A stretch of DNA of 64,000 bases from an uncultured Lachnospiraceae bacterium. GTDB lineage: Bacteria; Bacillota; Clostridia; Lachnospirales; Lachnospiraceae. The stretch covers positions 28,666 to 92,665 of the forward strand of contig CADAOZ010000010.1 in assembly GCA_902789735.1 (NCBI GenBank), in the 5' to 3' direction. The position numbers were made by a program, and so were the translations under genes. Below, piece after piece: positions 9,201-17,130 of the stretch; position 1 is the stretch's first letter; each line of letters begins with the position of its first letter. The notes under the pieces are model-generated. The model did not search any database. It saw only the letters and a program-made list of their open reading frames with translations, and was not told the DNA's origin.

Positions 9201-10547
9201 TCCACGGGCGGTATGAGTGATATGGGCGGCCTGGTGGCTTCAGGTCTGACCATCAGTATCTACGGCAAGGATATGGAAAAGATGGAAGAGATCCGCGAAG
9301 ACATCGCGGAGATCGTCCGCGGTACCGAAGGCTTTGAGGAGGTCAGCGCCGGTGAAGAGGAACAGGAAGAAGCGCTGCACCTGATCATCGACAAGGATAA
9401 GGCCATGTCCTATGGCCTGACAGTCGCCCAGATCTACGCGGAGATCTCCGGCAGACTCAAGACCAGCGTTACTTCCACCAACATCAGCAGCGGCGGAATT
9501 TCCCTGGATGTGGTGATCCTGGATGAGACGGATCCTCTGACCAGAGAGAACCTGATGGATATGGAGTTCGAGCCTGTCTCCCTGACGGACGCTTCCGCTT
9601 CCCAGACTGATATGTCTTCCATGTCAGCCCTGGCAGGTGATGACGAAGAGGAAGAAGAGGAGGAAGAAGAAACAACCCACAAACTGCGGGAGTTCGCCAC
9701 ACTGGAGACGACCACTTCTCCATCCAGCCTCAACCGCAGGAACCTGACCTCCTATGTGACAGTCACAGCCGCGGTCTCGGACGGCTATAACCTGAGCCTG
9801 CTCAGCCGTGACCTGCAGAAAAAGCTGGATGAATACAAGACCCCTTACGGTTACAGTGTCGAACTGGAGGGCGAGACCAGCCAGATCAACGAGATGCTGG
9901 TCCAGATGATCAAACTGATGCTGCTGGCGCTGCTGTTCATTTATCTGGTCATGGTCGCCCAGTTCCAGAGCCTGCTGTCTCCCTTTATCGTCATGTTCAC
10001 GATCCCGCTGGCATTTACCGGCGGTATGATCGGCCTGATCCTGTTCCGGGAGCAGCTGTCCATGCTGGCCATGATGGGCTTCCTGATCCTGATGGGTACC
10101 GTTGTCAATAACGGCATCGTATTCGTTGATTATGCCAACCAGCTGCGGCAGGGCGGTATGGAACGTCAGGACGCCCTGGTCGCCACCGGACGTACCCGCA
10201 TGCGGCCGATCATGATGACGGCCCTGACCACCATCCTGGCCATGATGGGCCTTGTGGTCGGCAAGGGCATGGGCAGCCAGATGGGCAGAGGCATGGCCAT
10301 CGTGATTTCGATGGGCCTGCTCTACGCGACCCTGATGACCCTGTACATCATCCCCCTGCTCTACGACATACTCTTCAAGCGGCAGCCCCTGACGGTCGAT
10401 ACCGGAGATGACCTGGATGAAGCGCCCGACGACGCCCAGCAGTTCATCGAGGAGATGCGCAGAGAAAGAGAAGAACAGGAAGAGGCCCGGGCAGCGTCGG
10501 AAGACACGACGGATCCTGAAGATTCAAAAGACAGAGGTGGCTTATGA
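6261..10547 (+). CDS. RND-family efflux permease with an inserted coiled-coil domain
   Basis: A 1,428-residue member of the AcrB/SwrC-type RND superfamily, proton-driven exporters. It opens with MEKYSVKKPFTVLVAVIAVI, the usual first transmembrane helix, followed by PQISLPYLLVITPYPGASP. The central block carries the permease motif GLSLGIGMLVDNSIVVMEN, and the second half carries FLILMGTVVNNGIVFVDY. Unlike AcrB (about 1,050 residues) it holds roughly 330 extra residues between bases 6850 and 7830, rich in Ala/Gln/Glu heptads and clearly coiled coil, in the first extracytoplasmic domain. A run of ten acidic residues lies near base 9650. ATG 6261 has GGAG five bases upstream; ATG 6210 is an alternative. 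No membrane-fusion or outer-membrane partner is nearby. The last codons overlap the kinase-like gene by four bases. Confidence 0.85.
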   Translation: MEKYSVKKPFTVLVAVIAVIVLGFVSMTRITTDLLPQISLPYLLVITPYPGASPEKVETEVSKPMENALGTISNVENVNSVSSENFSMVQLEFTDGTNMDSAMVKVSGAVDQVSGSLPDTCPSPTIMEISMDMIATMYIGIEREGYDVYQLSDYVNEEVIPYIERQEGIGSISVIGTVDRTVEVRLNKEKITGVNNRLRREAESKMQDAQSKLDEAKEKVESGLSELQSQESTFGDTLASGVFSALQEPAKNAADTMKGAIGGMISKLQDVKSAMAGLNNAAETVKAAVADAQAAYDSAQADVETAQQALETAQTQYDEAVAALAEAGEEAEEEVIAGLTEAVGQAQEALDLAASDLTAAQEKLQEAANTLSETASQAAQTIDTADLEGRIDDIISGLNDAAENLNGDSITNLLNGVTKISQLVPQIQSAMSQLSAADTTGQLSDPIGAVENALGGLSTSMDKVPDVISGMQEIYAGLTQAQLTAAVGFSTAASQLTTAQTQLQAAQKQLEDAREKVLKSANLDALLSVDTLSSMIYAQNFAMPAGYVDDGEGNSWLLKVGDEYDDSEDIAGALLCDIEGVGTIRLEDVADIRVVDNADKSYARLNGSPAILLSIYKSSAAGTNQVSRNVGQALSELQARDEGLHAATLMDQGSYITMIVSDIVKSMAIGALLAIIILALFLRDFRPTIVVGISIPLSVLFAIVLMYFAGLTLNMMTLSGLSLGIGMLVDNSIVVMENIFRLRGRNLPAPRAAVQGTKQVTGAIIASTLTTVCVFLPMVFTSGTVRELLVPMALSISFCLLASLVVAMSVVPAAGSTVLRRVTPRENRFMDRVQEFYGKSLRWCLHHKLPVIGGAAALLILCGIRLVMMGIVILPEMSGDDIQVTIVTPEEDTREESYAKVDQVMEAIMGLEDVESVGIMDQSSTAGLLTSAVSSSSSDTWGSYLCYVNPSEGVDFSSRMDEICDEIMEATKDIDAEIEASTGGMSDMGGLVASGLTISIYGKDMEKMEEIREDIAEIVRGTEGFEEVSAGEEEQEEALHLIIDKDKAMSYGLTVAQIYAEISGRLKTSVTSTNISSGGISLDVVILDETDPLTRENLMDMEFEPVSLTDASASQTDMSSMSALAGDDEEEEEEEEETTHKLREFATLETTTSPSSLNRRNLTSYVTVTAAVSDGYNLSLLSRDLQKKLDEYKTPYGYSVELEGETSQINEMLVQMIKLMLLALLFIYLVMVAQFQSLLSPFIVMFTIPLAFTGGMIGLILFREQLSMLAMMGFLILMGTVVNNGIVFVDYANQLRQGGMERQDALVATGRTRMRPIMMTALTTILAMMGLVVGKGMGSQMGRGMAIVISMGLLYATLMTLYIIPLLYDILFKRQPLTVDTGDDLDEAPDDAQQFIEEMRREREEQEEARAASEDTTDPEDSKDRGGL

Positions 10548-11887
10548 CCGGATCAAAAAAGCAAGTACAGGATATATGTATTATCGGCCTGGGAGAAATC
10601 GGAGAAGAGGCGTCTCTGGGACTGCAGGAAAGGAGCCGTGTCATGGCAGCTTTTGAGGAAGCGGGTGCCGCCTGCCTTCTGCTGGACCCTGCACGGTATG
10701 AAGAGATTCCGGAGGAGACCCCTTTTCTGATCCTCTGCGTCCCAAATATGGCCGGCGGCGGGGAGCAGGCCGCCGCGGCGGCCGCGGCCCATTTCCGCCG
10801 GCAGTGGCTGCAGGGGAAAAAGGACCGGAGGAAGGCAGGCATCGCTGTCTGGATCCGGACCAGCCTGAGCCGGGAGCAGCTGCCGCCGTCCCTTGCGGTC
10901 TACCGGTCTTTTCATGACGGCAGCCAGATGGCGGAATGGGTGCTGCAGCGTCTGGGAAGAGCCGTAAAGCAGCAGGCGCAGACGATCCGGGACGGGAGCA
11001 ATCCGGAAGACAGCAAAGCCCTTTTCGACAAACTGGGTCCTGGCTTCCGGATCGGCGGCCGCTATGAGCTGGAGGCCCTGCTGGCAGACCATGGCACGAT
11101 CCGGGTCTACAGGGGCAGGAGCCTGCGCAGCGGGAAGCCCAGGGCCATCCGGGCTGTAGATAAAAATGTTTTTCACCGCCAGTTCTACCCGGTCCTGAAT
11201 ATTACCAGACAGATCCGGGAAGACCAGCTGTTCGTGCAGCGGATTCTTAAGATCATAGAACAGGAAGGCCTGATCTTTGTGTCCGAAAACTGGTTCGAGG
11301 GCGAATCCCTCCACGAGCTGCTGGGCCGCAGCGGCTGTCCCGGTGAGACGGTATGCGCGGACTGGATGATCCAGCTCTGCCATCTGATCAACGCGCTCCA
11401 CCATATGGAGAAACCGATTATCTTCCGGGATATCAAACCTGAAAATATCATTCTGCACAGGAAAAAGACCATTTGTCTGGTCGATCCGGAGGCCATGCGG
11501 GAATATGAGCAGGGCGCCCAGGGAGATGACCTCCTGTATGCCACGGAAGGCTTTGCGGCTCCCGAGCAGTATGGAGGCTTTGGGCAGACGGACAGAAGGA
11601 CCGATATTTTCGGGATCGGCGCGACCTGTTTTACACTGCTGACCGGACACAAAGGACCGGCGGATGATCCCTATATCGGGGATTATATGAGCGGTTTTTC
11701 TCCGGCCATGCGCAGGATTCTGGAAAAATGCCTGCAGAAGGATCCGGATCTGCGATATCAGGACTGCGAAAGCCTGCGGAAGGATTTTGAGAATCTGGCG
11801 GAGGACAACCGCCGTCTCCGCAAAGAAGCCGCGGAAAAAGCTGTGGGACGCTTCCTGGGCCTGTTTTCACGCCGCGGCAGAAAATAA
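10544..11887 (+). CDS. Serine/threonine protein kinase-like protein with novel N-terminal region
   Basis: A 447-residue soluble protein. Residues about 170-415 have a protein-kinase fold: GRYELEALL at the start, a candidate lysine in AIRAVDK, the catalytic loop FRDIKPENI (Asp296, Asn301), LVDPEA in place of the DFG motif (Asp314 kept, Phe and Gly replaced), and FAAPEQYG as the APE motif. Kinase activity is therefore possible but may be modified. Residues 1-150 are unrecognised, with a Gly-rich start (CIIGLGEIGEEASLG). No transmembrane helix is present, unlike PASTA kinases. It overlaps the RND gene (ATGA), so the two are translationally coupled and probably act together. Confidence 0.72.
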   Translation: MTGSKKQVQDICIIGLGEIGEEASLGLQERSRVMAAFEEAGAACLLLDPARYEEIPEETPFLILCVPNMAGGGEQAAAAAAAHFRRQWLQGKKDRRKAGIAVWIRTSLSREQLPPSLAVYRSFHDGSQMAEWVLQRLGRAVKQQAQTIRDGSNPEDSKALFDKLGPGFRIGGRYELEALLADHGTIRVYRGRSLRSGKPRAIRAVDKNVFHRQFYPVLNITRQIREDQLFVQRILKIIEQEGLIFVSENWFEGESLHELLGRSGCPGETVCADWMIQLCHLINALHHMEKPIIFRDIKPENIILHRKKTICLVDPEAMREYEQGAQGDDLLYATEGFAAPEQYGGFGQTDRRTDIFGIGATCFTLLTGHKGPADDPYIGDYMSGFSPAMRRILEKCLQKDPDLRYQDCESLRKDFENLAEDNRRLRKEAAEKAVGRFLGLFSRRGRK

Positions 11888-11926
11888 CATAAACAGAGAA
11901 ACACACATATAAGGTATTTTTGAATT

Positions 11927-12244
11927 ATGGCATTTCATCGCAAAGAATTTTACAGTCTTCTGTTCTACGAATACGGGGAGGCCTATTTTGCCAGTTCTGA
12001 CGGCATGCGGGCCCGGCTGGCCAGAGAACCCTTACAGAATGTCCACTGGACGCCGCCGGATAAGAGAGGTCCCGCGGTCCTTCTGGCTACATGGTGGACC
12101 GGTCCCTTCGCTTACGCGGCTACGCCGGCAGAGGAAATGACCAGCAGAGAATTTCCCTATAGTGAACAGGGGCTGGATGAAGCGGTCGCGTGGCTTAACG
12201 GGGAACTGGACCGGTATCTGGCAGAAAAAGACCGTACGCAGTGA
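11927..12244 (+). CDS. Hypothetical protein
   Basis: A 105-residue soluble protein that I do not recognise. It is aromatic-rich at its start (FYSLLFYEYGEAYFAS), has WTPPDKRGPAVLLATWWTG in the middle and an acidic helical end. It lies 39 bases after the kinase-like gene and 36 bases before the PAP2 gene, all on the same strand, so it is probably part of that transcription unit. The Shine-Dalgarno is weak (AAGG twelve bases upstream). Confidence 0.6.
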   Translation: MAFHRKEFYSLLFYEYGEAYFASSDGMRARLAREPLQNVHWTPPDKRGPAVLLATWWTGPFAYAATPAEEMTSREFPYSEQGLDEAVAWLNGELDRYLAEKDRTQ

Positions 12245-12280
12245 CAGATATTGTTTATGACAAATACAAGGTATTGAAAG

Positions 12281-12859
12281 ATGTTTGATTTGGTACAGCC
12301 TTACGACCATGCAATCCTTTTGTGGCTGCAGGAGAATTTTAGAAATGCGGTTTTGAATCCGTTCATGGTCTTTTATACAAAGCTGGGGAATGGAGGTTTC
12401 CTGGTCCTGGCAGCACTGGCCATACTGATGATCCGGAAAGAGACAAGGCGCTATGCCCTGGCCGGACTTACCGGCCTTGTGATCGGCTATGCTGCCATTC
12501 ACCTGATCAAGATTACGGTCATGCGGCCAAGGCCTTTTGTGACGTATGCCGGAGAATTGATTCCCCTGACAACGATCGATGATCCCAATTCGTTCCCGTC
12601 AGGACATGCCGGCAGCTGTTTCTCGGCTGCAACGGCCTGGACGAAGGCGCTTCCGTCAGAAAAGAAGCTGCCGGGGATCATAGCCCTTTGCCTGGCAGGC
12701 CTGATGGCCTTTTCCAGACTGTATGTGTGTGTCCATTATCCTTCCGATGTAGCCGCGGGCATCCTGATCGGCATTCTGGGAGGACTGGCAGGCGTTTTTC
12801 TCTATTTACGGGGTGAAAAATACTGGCTGGATAAAAAGAAGAAGACAGCGGAATCGTGA
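12281..12859 (+). CDS. PAP2-family membrane phosphatase
   Basis: A 192-residue membrane phosphatase of the PAP2 superfamily, which includes undecaprenyl-pyrophosphate and phosphatidic-acid phosphatases. All three phosphatase motifs are visible: KITVMRPRP (motif 1), SFPSGHAGS (motif 2) and SRLYVCVHYPSDV (motif 3, with catalytic His and Asp). Five to six hydrophobic segments surround them. The substrate cannot be read from sequence; recycling of undecaprenyl pyrophosphate is the common role. Last gene of the forward unit starting at the RND permease, followed by a hairpin terminator. Confidence 0.85.
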   Translation: MFDLVQPYDHAILLWLQENFRNAVLNPFMVFYTKLGNGGFLVLAALAILMIRKETRRYALAGLTGLVIGYAAIHLIKITVMRPRPFVTYAGELIPLTTIDDPNSFPSGHAGSCFSAATAWTKALPSEKKLPGIIALCLAGLMAFSRLYVCVHYPSDVAAGILIGILGGLAGVFLYLRGEKYWLDKKKKTAES

Positions 12860-12940
12860 ATGACCGGAAGAGGACGGATGCTGCCCGGAACCGGTCCGTA
12901 ATCTGCAGGCCGGGAAAACAGAAAAATGACAAATAACGAA

Positions 12941-12996
12941 AAGGCCGGAAGCGGGATTTATACTGGATAAAGTCCCCGATCCGGTCTTGTTTTTTC
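12941..12996. terminator. Bidirectional intrinsic terminator
   Basis: AAGGCCGGAAGCGGGA pairs with TCCCCGATCCGGTCTT across a 16-base loop, followed by GTTTTTT on + and preceded by an A-rich tract on the other side. It separates the convergent PAP2 gene and the reverse-strand gene ending at 13011. Confidence 0.7.
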
Positions 12997-13010
12997 AGGT
13001 TCGTCAGAAT

Positions 13011-13739
13011 TCACCGCGCGCTTATCCGCAGCAGATACAGTTCTCTGCGCAGCTGATCCAGGGCCCTGCGCGTTTCCGGCGGCGACAGCTCCCGCCAGAT
13101 TGAGGCGGAATTGACCGCGTCGAAGCCTTCCGGTACTCCGGACAGACAGGGAACCGCTTTCCACAGGACCGGGGCGGCTTCGAACAGAGGCAGGAGCAGG
13201 GCGGCCGCCGTCTGATTTTCGTCCCGCCGGTAGCAATCGGATTCCAGCCGCTGCAGCCTTGTGCTGTCTGTGAAATCGGCCGCGGCCGCTGCTGACAGCA
13301 TGCGGTCTGAATAGGATCGGAAACGGGGGGCGTAGGCGGCCAGGGCAGGGTGGTCTGTCAGATAGGAGACTTCCACAGCCAGCCGGCGCAGACAGTAGTG
13401 GGATGCCATTTCGCAGACCGACTCCTCCAGCCACCGCAGGGATGTGCATACCTGGCCCGGGATATTGAAATGACAGTATTCATGGGCGAACTGATAGACC
13501 GCCTGGGAAGGATGGTTCAGATCGGTCGCCAGATGGATTTCACAGGCGTCCTTCATACAGGACGGACCCGGACTGACCTGATCCAGAAGCACATTCAGAG
13601 GCCGTCCCGGCCACAGATGAAGCCGGTCAAATACCGAAACGACTTCATCCAGGGCGGTCAGGAAATTTTCCGCCGGACCGCCGCTGGTATCGCTGTAAAA
13701 ATAGTATCCTTTGTGGTTTGGAAAAGACAATAAATACAT
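13011..13739 (-). CDS. Putative gluzincin-type zinc metallopeptidase-like protein
   Basis: A protein of about 242 residues. The segment FAHEYCHFNI contains an HExxH zinc-binding motif and is followed about 20 residues later by WLEESVCEMAS, which supplies a candidate third ligand, as in gluzincins. No signal peptide or transmembrane segment is evident if the ATG at 13739 is used; a TTG at 13769 gives a short hydrophobic extension. It is transcribed alone and converges on the PAP2 gene. Function and substrate are unknown; the metallopeptidase call rests on the motif alone. Confidence 0.6.
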   Translation of the reverse strand: MYLLSFPNHKGYYFYSDTSGGPAENFLTALDEVVSVFDRLHLWPGRPLNVLLDQVSPGPSCMKDACEIHLATDLNHPSQAVYQFAHEYCHFNIPGQVCTSLRWLEESVCEMASHYCLRRLAVEVSYLTDHPALAAYAPRFRSYSDRMLSAAAAADFTDSTRLQRLESDCYRRDENQTAAALLLPLFEAAPVLWKAVPCLSGVPEGFDAVNSASIWRELSPPETRRALDQLRRELYLLRISAR

Positions 13740-13882
13740 AAGAAAACCTGCAAAACCTGCCTGATACAAAACAATCTAAAATGAAGTATAGCACAGCTTT
13801 ATGATATACTGAGGGTTGTGATTATTTTTTACCGCCGCCGGACCACAGGCTGCGGCAGGACGGGCAGAACGGAGGGAGCCAA

Positions 13883-14392
13883 ATGCTTGAAATGAAATAC
13901 TGTATGCAGTGCGGGACAAAACTGCGTTCCCGATTTCTGGAAGGAGAGGGAGAGATCCCCTATTGCGATACATGTGCCGATTACAGGTTTCCGGTGTTCA
14001 ATACAGCGGTCAGCATGATCGTGACCAATGAAGACAGGTCCAGGATCCTGCTGATCAAACAATATTCCAAACCCACCTATATCCTGGTCGCGGGCTATGT
14101 CAATAAAGGCGAGGACGCGGAACACGCGGTGGTCCGGGAAGTAAAGGAGGAGATGGGCCTGGAGGTCATTTCCGTCCATTTCAACCGCAGCCACTATTTT
14201 AAGCCATCCAATACCCTGATGCTGAATTTCACAGCAGTGGTCAAAGGCGACAGCCCCCATCCCAACCGGGAGATCGATTCCTACGCCTGGTTCAGCCCCG
14301 AAGAAGCCGGGAAAAACGTCAGGACCCCCAGCCTGGCCGGGGACTTCGTACAGGGCTACCTGACCGGACACTATGAATTTACGCCTTATTAA
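13883..14392 (+). CDS. Nudix hydrolase with N-terminal zinc ribbon (NudC-like)
   Basis: A 169-residue protein. Two CxxC pairs (CMQCG near residue 7 and CDTCAD near residue 34) form a zinc ribbon like that of NADH pyrophosphatase NudC. The Nudix box follows at about residues 74-96, from GYVNKGEDAEHAVV to REVKEEMGLEV, with the catalytic glutamates present. It probably hydrolyses a nucleoside diphosphate linked to another moiety, such as NAD(H) or a capped RNA end. It is shorter than NudC because the N-terminal domain is missing. The downstream spacer is a tandem repeat. Confidence 0.8.
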   Translation: MLEMKYCMQCGTKLRSRFLEGEGEIPYCDTCADYRFPVFNTAVSMIVTNEDRSRILLIKQYSKPTYILVAGYVNKGEDAEHAVVREVKEEMGLEVISVHFNRSHYFKPSNTLMLNFTAVVKGDSPHPNREIDSYAWFSPEEAGKNVRTPSLAGDFVQGYLTGHYEFTPY

Positions 14393-14402
14393 CGGGAAAG
14401 CA

Positions 14403-14520
14403 TATTATTGCATTGCATTTTTGCATTGCATCTTTGCGTGGCATCATTTGCGTGGCATCATTTGCGTGGCATCTTTGCGTGGCATCATTTGCACAGCATA
14501 TTTTTGCATGACATCTTTTT
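14403..14520. repeat. Intergenic tandem repeat, 13-14 base unit
   Basis: The unit TTTGCGTGGCATCA occurs in four near-identical copies (14433-14487), with decayed copies based on TTGCATTGCAT upstream and TTTGCACAGCATA downstream. It fills the whole spacer between the Nudix gene and the next start codon. It contains no Shine-Dalgarno sequence, so translation of the following gene may be weak. Confidence 0.8.
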
Positions 14521-15672
14521 ATGAAAACAACTCGTAAATTACATCCTGTGACCTGCCTGACGATATTTCTGGCCGCAGTATCCCTGCTCCTGCATATACT
14601 GGCCCGCCGCCTGCCCGGTTTCGCGGATGCCTACAGGGTGTCCATGAATCCGGTCATGACAGGGACAGAAGGCAGACTGGCCGGTATACTGCCTTTTTCC
14701 CTGGGGGAAACGCTGATCGCCCTTCTGCTTCTGGCGCTTTTCTTAGCAGCGGTAAAGCTGATCCGCGCCGGTCTGGGCTTTCTGAAGAACAGAAAAAACG
14801 GGCAGAGCCGCCCCGGAGAAAATACCGGCAGTGCAGAGCCGGTCTTCAAAGACCGGGAGAAGTATATCCGGCGGTTGCGGCGGACCGGGCTGCTCCTGTC
14901 CGTCATCCTGCTCCTCTTTGTGCTGAATGAAGATATCTATTTCTCTGCCACATCCTTCGCGGAGACGTACAGCCTGGAGAGCCGGGAATATTCGGATGAG
15001 GACCTGATCTCGACCTGCCTGTATCTCAAGGATGAGATCAATGCCTGCGCGGACCGGGTGTCCAGAGATGACAGAGGCATCATGGTCCTGCCGGAAGATC
15101 CGGCGGACAAGGTCAGGGATTCCCTGCGGCAGCTGGGAGAGGAATATCCCTGGCTCAGGGGATACTATCCCCGCCCAAAACCGGTCATCTGTTCTTTTGT
15201 CCTGTCTTATGCAGGCTTTACCGGGATTTACAGTGTGATCACCTGTGAGGCCAACTACAACAGAGACATGCCGGCCTACAATATCCCCTTCACGATCGGA
15301 CATGAGCTGGCCCATCTTAAAGGCGTCATGTCGGAAAAAGAAGCCAATTTCATCGGTTACATATCCTGTATCCGCTCGGAGGATCCGGACCTGCGTTACA
15401 GCGGCGCTGTGCTGGGTTTTATTTACTGTGCCAATGAGCTCAAGCACAGGGATCCGGAGACCTGGCAGGCCATCCATGAAATGCTCGATGAAGATGCCAT
15501 GCAGGATATCATCTGGAATACCGCCTTCTGGGATTCTTATGAGGGCTCAGTATCTGAAACAGCGGATAAGCTGAATGATACCTACCTGAAGACAGAAGGC
15601 CTGGAGGCAGGAGTCGCTTCCTATGATCAGGTCGTAGATATGATCGTTACCTTCACGAAAGAAAGTGAATGA
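14521..15672 (+). CDS. DUF3810-like membrane metallopeptidase
   Basis: A 383-residue protein with three hydrophobic segments in its first 150 residues (near residues 10-28, 60-80 and 120-140) and a soluble C-terminal domain outside or inside the membrane. That domain contains TIGHELAHLKGVMSEKEANF, an HExxH motif with a downstream glutamate pair, as in the DUF3810 family of predicted zinc metallopeptidases. The start codon abuts a tandem repeat and lacks a visible ribosome site. Substrate is unknown. Confidence 0.7.
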   Translation: MKTTRKLHPVTCLTIFLAAVSLLLHILARRLPGFADAYRVSMNPVMTGTEGRLAGILPFSLGETLIALLLLALFLAAVKLIRAGLGFLKNRKNGQSRPGENTGSAEPVFKDREKYIRRLRRTGLLLSVILLLFVLNEDIYFSATSFAETYSLESREYSDEDLISTCLYLKDEINACADRVSRDDRGIMVLPEDPADKVRDSLRQLGEEYPWLRGYYPRPKPVICSFVLSYAGFTGIYSVITCEANYNRDMPAYNIPFTIGHELAHLKGVMSEKEANFIGYISCIRSEDPDLRYSGAVLGFIYCANELKHRDPETWQAIHEMLDEDAMQDIIWNTAFWDSYEGSVSETADKLNDTYLKTEGLEAGVASYDQVVDMIVTFTKESE

Positions 15673-15742
15673 CAATAGACACTTGTATTCTTTCTGTAAC
15701 AGGCTATACTTTGGAATGATCGTATCGGTCAAAAAAAGATGT

Positions 15743-15763
15743 GGCCCGGCAGCCTGCCGGGCC
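15743..15763 (+). other. Perfect GC-rich hairpin before the aminotransferase
   Basis: GGCCCGGCAG and CTGCCGGGCC form a near-perfect inverted repeat with a minimal loop, ending about six bases before the AAGGAGAG ribosome site. It could be a transcript-stabilising 5' structure or a residual terminator. There is no T-tract. Confidence 0.4.
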
Positions 15764-15780
15764 GGTAAGGAGAGTACAAA

Positions 15781-16983
15781 ATGCCTGCAACATTATCACC
15801 CGGCATGCAGAATATCACCATGTCAGCAACTTCCGCCATGGTCGCCAGAGTCGCCGCCCTTCGCCGGGAGGGCAGGAAGATCATTTCTCTTAACGTAGGA
15901 GAACCGGATTTCCCGACCCCGGCTCATATCAAAGCAGCCGGCATTAAAGCGATTGAGGATGATTTCACCCATTACACGACCGGCGTGGGGATTTATGAAC
16001 TGCGGGAGGCGATCGCGGAGAAACTGAAAAAGGAGAATCATGTCTGCTATACGCCGGAAGAGATTCTGGTCCTTGTCGGTGCCAAGCAGGCCCTGTACCT
16101 GTCCCTGATGGCCATCGCAGCAGACGGGGATGAAGTCATCATTCCCACGCCCTGCTATGTCAGCTATCCGGAGATCGTCAAGCTGACCGGAGCAAAGCCG
16201 GTTTTCTGTGATCTGAAAAAGGATACCTATGAACTGGACCTGCAGGCCATTGAAGAGGCGGTCAGCCCTGCCACAAAGGCCATCATTATCTGCTCACCCA
16301 ATAACCCCACCGGTACCGTCTACAGCGAGGAAAGCCTGCGGGCTCTGACGGATCTGGCGGTCAAATACGACTTTTTTATTATATCCGATGAAGTTTATGA
16401 AAAGCTGATCTATGGCGGCGCCAGGCATTTCAGCCCTGCGTCCGCTTCTCCTGAAGCGAAGGAACGGGTCATCACGATCAATGCCTTTTCCAAGAGCTAC
16501 GCCATGACCGGATGGAGGATCGGCTACGCGGCAGCCAGGGAGGATGTGATCCGGGCCATGAATATTCTGCAGACCCACTCCACGACCTGTATGAACTCGA
16601 TCTCTCAAAAGGCGGCCATTGCAGCCCTGCAGGGTCCCCAGGAGGATGTGGAACTGATGCGCAGGGAATTCGAGCGCCGCAGGGATTACGTGCTGCAAAG
16701 ACTCAGGACCATCCCCGGCCTCAGCTGCCCGGATATCCATGGCGCTTTTTATGTGTTCTTCGACATGAGCGCCTACGTCGGCAGCAAATGGAAGGACGGG
16801 GTGATTGAGAATGATGTGGACTTCTGCAGCTTCCTGCTGGAAGAAGCCGGCGTGGCTCTGATGCCCGGTACGCCTTTTTACGGCGCCAACAGGGTCAGGA
16901 TCTCCTATGCTACTTCCATGCAGAATCTGCGTTCCGCCCTGGATATCATGGAAGTGTCCCTGAAACAGCTGACCCGGGACTGA
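15781..16983 (+). CDS. Pyridoxal-phosphate aminotransferase, class I/II (aspartate aminotransferase-like)
   Basis: A 400-residue fold-type I PLP enzyme. Visible features are LNVGEPDFPTP near the N-terminus, the SPNNPTGTVYS substrate/cofactor motif, IISDEVYEKL with the pyridine-nitrogen Asp, and the PLP-lysine motif NAFSKSYAMTGWRIGYAA. This matches the AspC/AspB-like clade (aspartate/aromatic or alanine aminotransferase); the substrate is not resolved. A good Shine-Dalgarno, AAGGAGAG, precedes ATG 15781. It stands between a metallopeptidase-like gene and pepP without clear functional linkage. Confidence 0.9.
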   Translation: MPATLSPGMQNITMSATSAMVARVAALRREGRKIISLNVGEPDFPTPAHIKAAGIKAIEDDFTHYTTGVGIYELREAIAEKLKKENHVCYTPEEILVLVGAKQALYLSLMAIAADGDEVIIPTPCYVSYPEIVKLTGAKPVFCDLKKDTYELDLQAIEEAVSPATKAIIICSPNNPTGTVYSEESLRALTDLAVKYDFFIISDEVYEKLIYGGARHFSPASASPEAKERVITINAFSKSYAMTGWRIGYAAAREDVIRAMNILQTHSTTCMNSISQKAAIAALQGPQEDVELMRREFERRRDYVLQRLRTIPGLSCPDIHGAFYVFFDMSAYVGSKWKDGVIENDVDFCSFLLEEAGVALMPGTPFYGANRVRISYATSMQNLRSALDIMEVSLKQLTRD

Positions 16984-17051
16984 GAATCCGCCCACGGCCA
17001 GATCTATCAAACAGGCCAGCAGACATGATCCGCCCGCGGCCGGAACCGGCC

Positions 17052-17103
17052 GGACAGGGTGCCGGCGGATCGTGATTAATTTTAAAGCCGCCGGCACCTG
17101 TCC
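17052..17103. other. Long inverted repeat before pepP
   Basis: GGACAGGGTGCCGGCGG (17052-17068) pairs with CCGCCGGCACCTGTCC (17088-17103) across a 19-base loop. The stem is about 16 base pairs and very GC-rich, ending 27 bases before the pepP start. It has no T-tract on +, so it may be a leader structure, mRNA stabiliser or degenerate attenuator. Confidence 0.55.
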
Positions 17104-17130
17104 CCGGTGCAGACAAGAAAGGGAAAAGGA

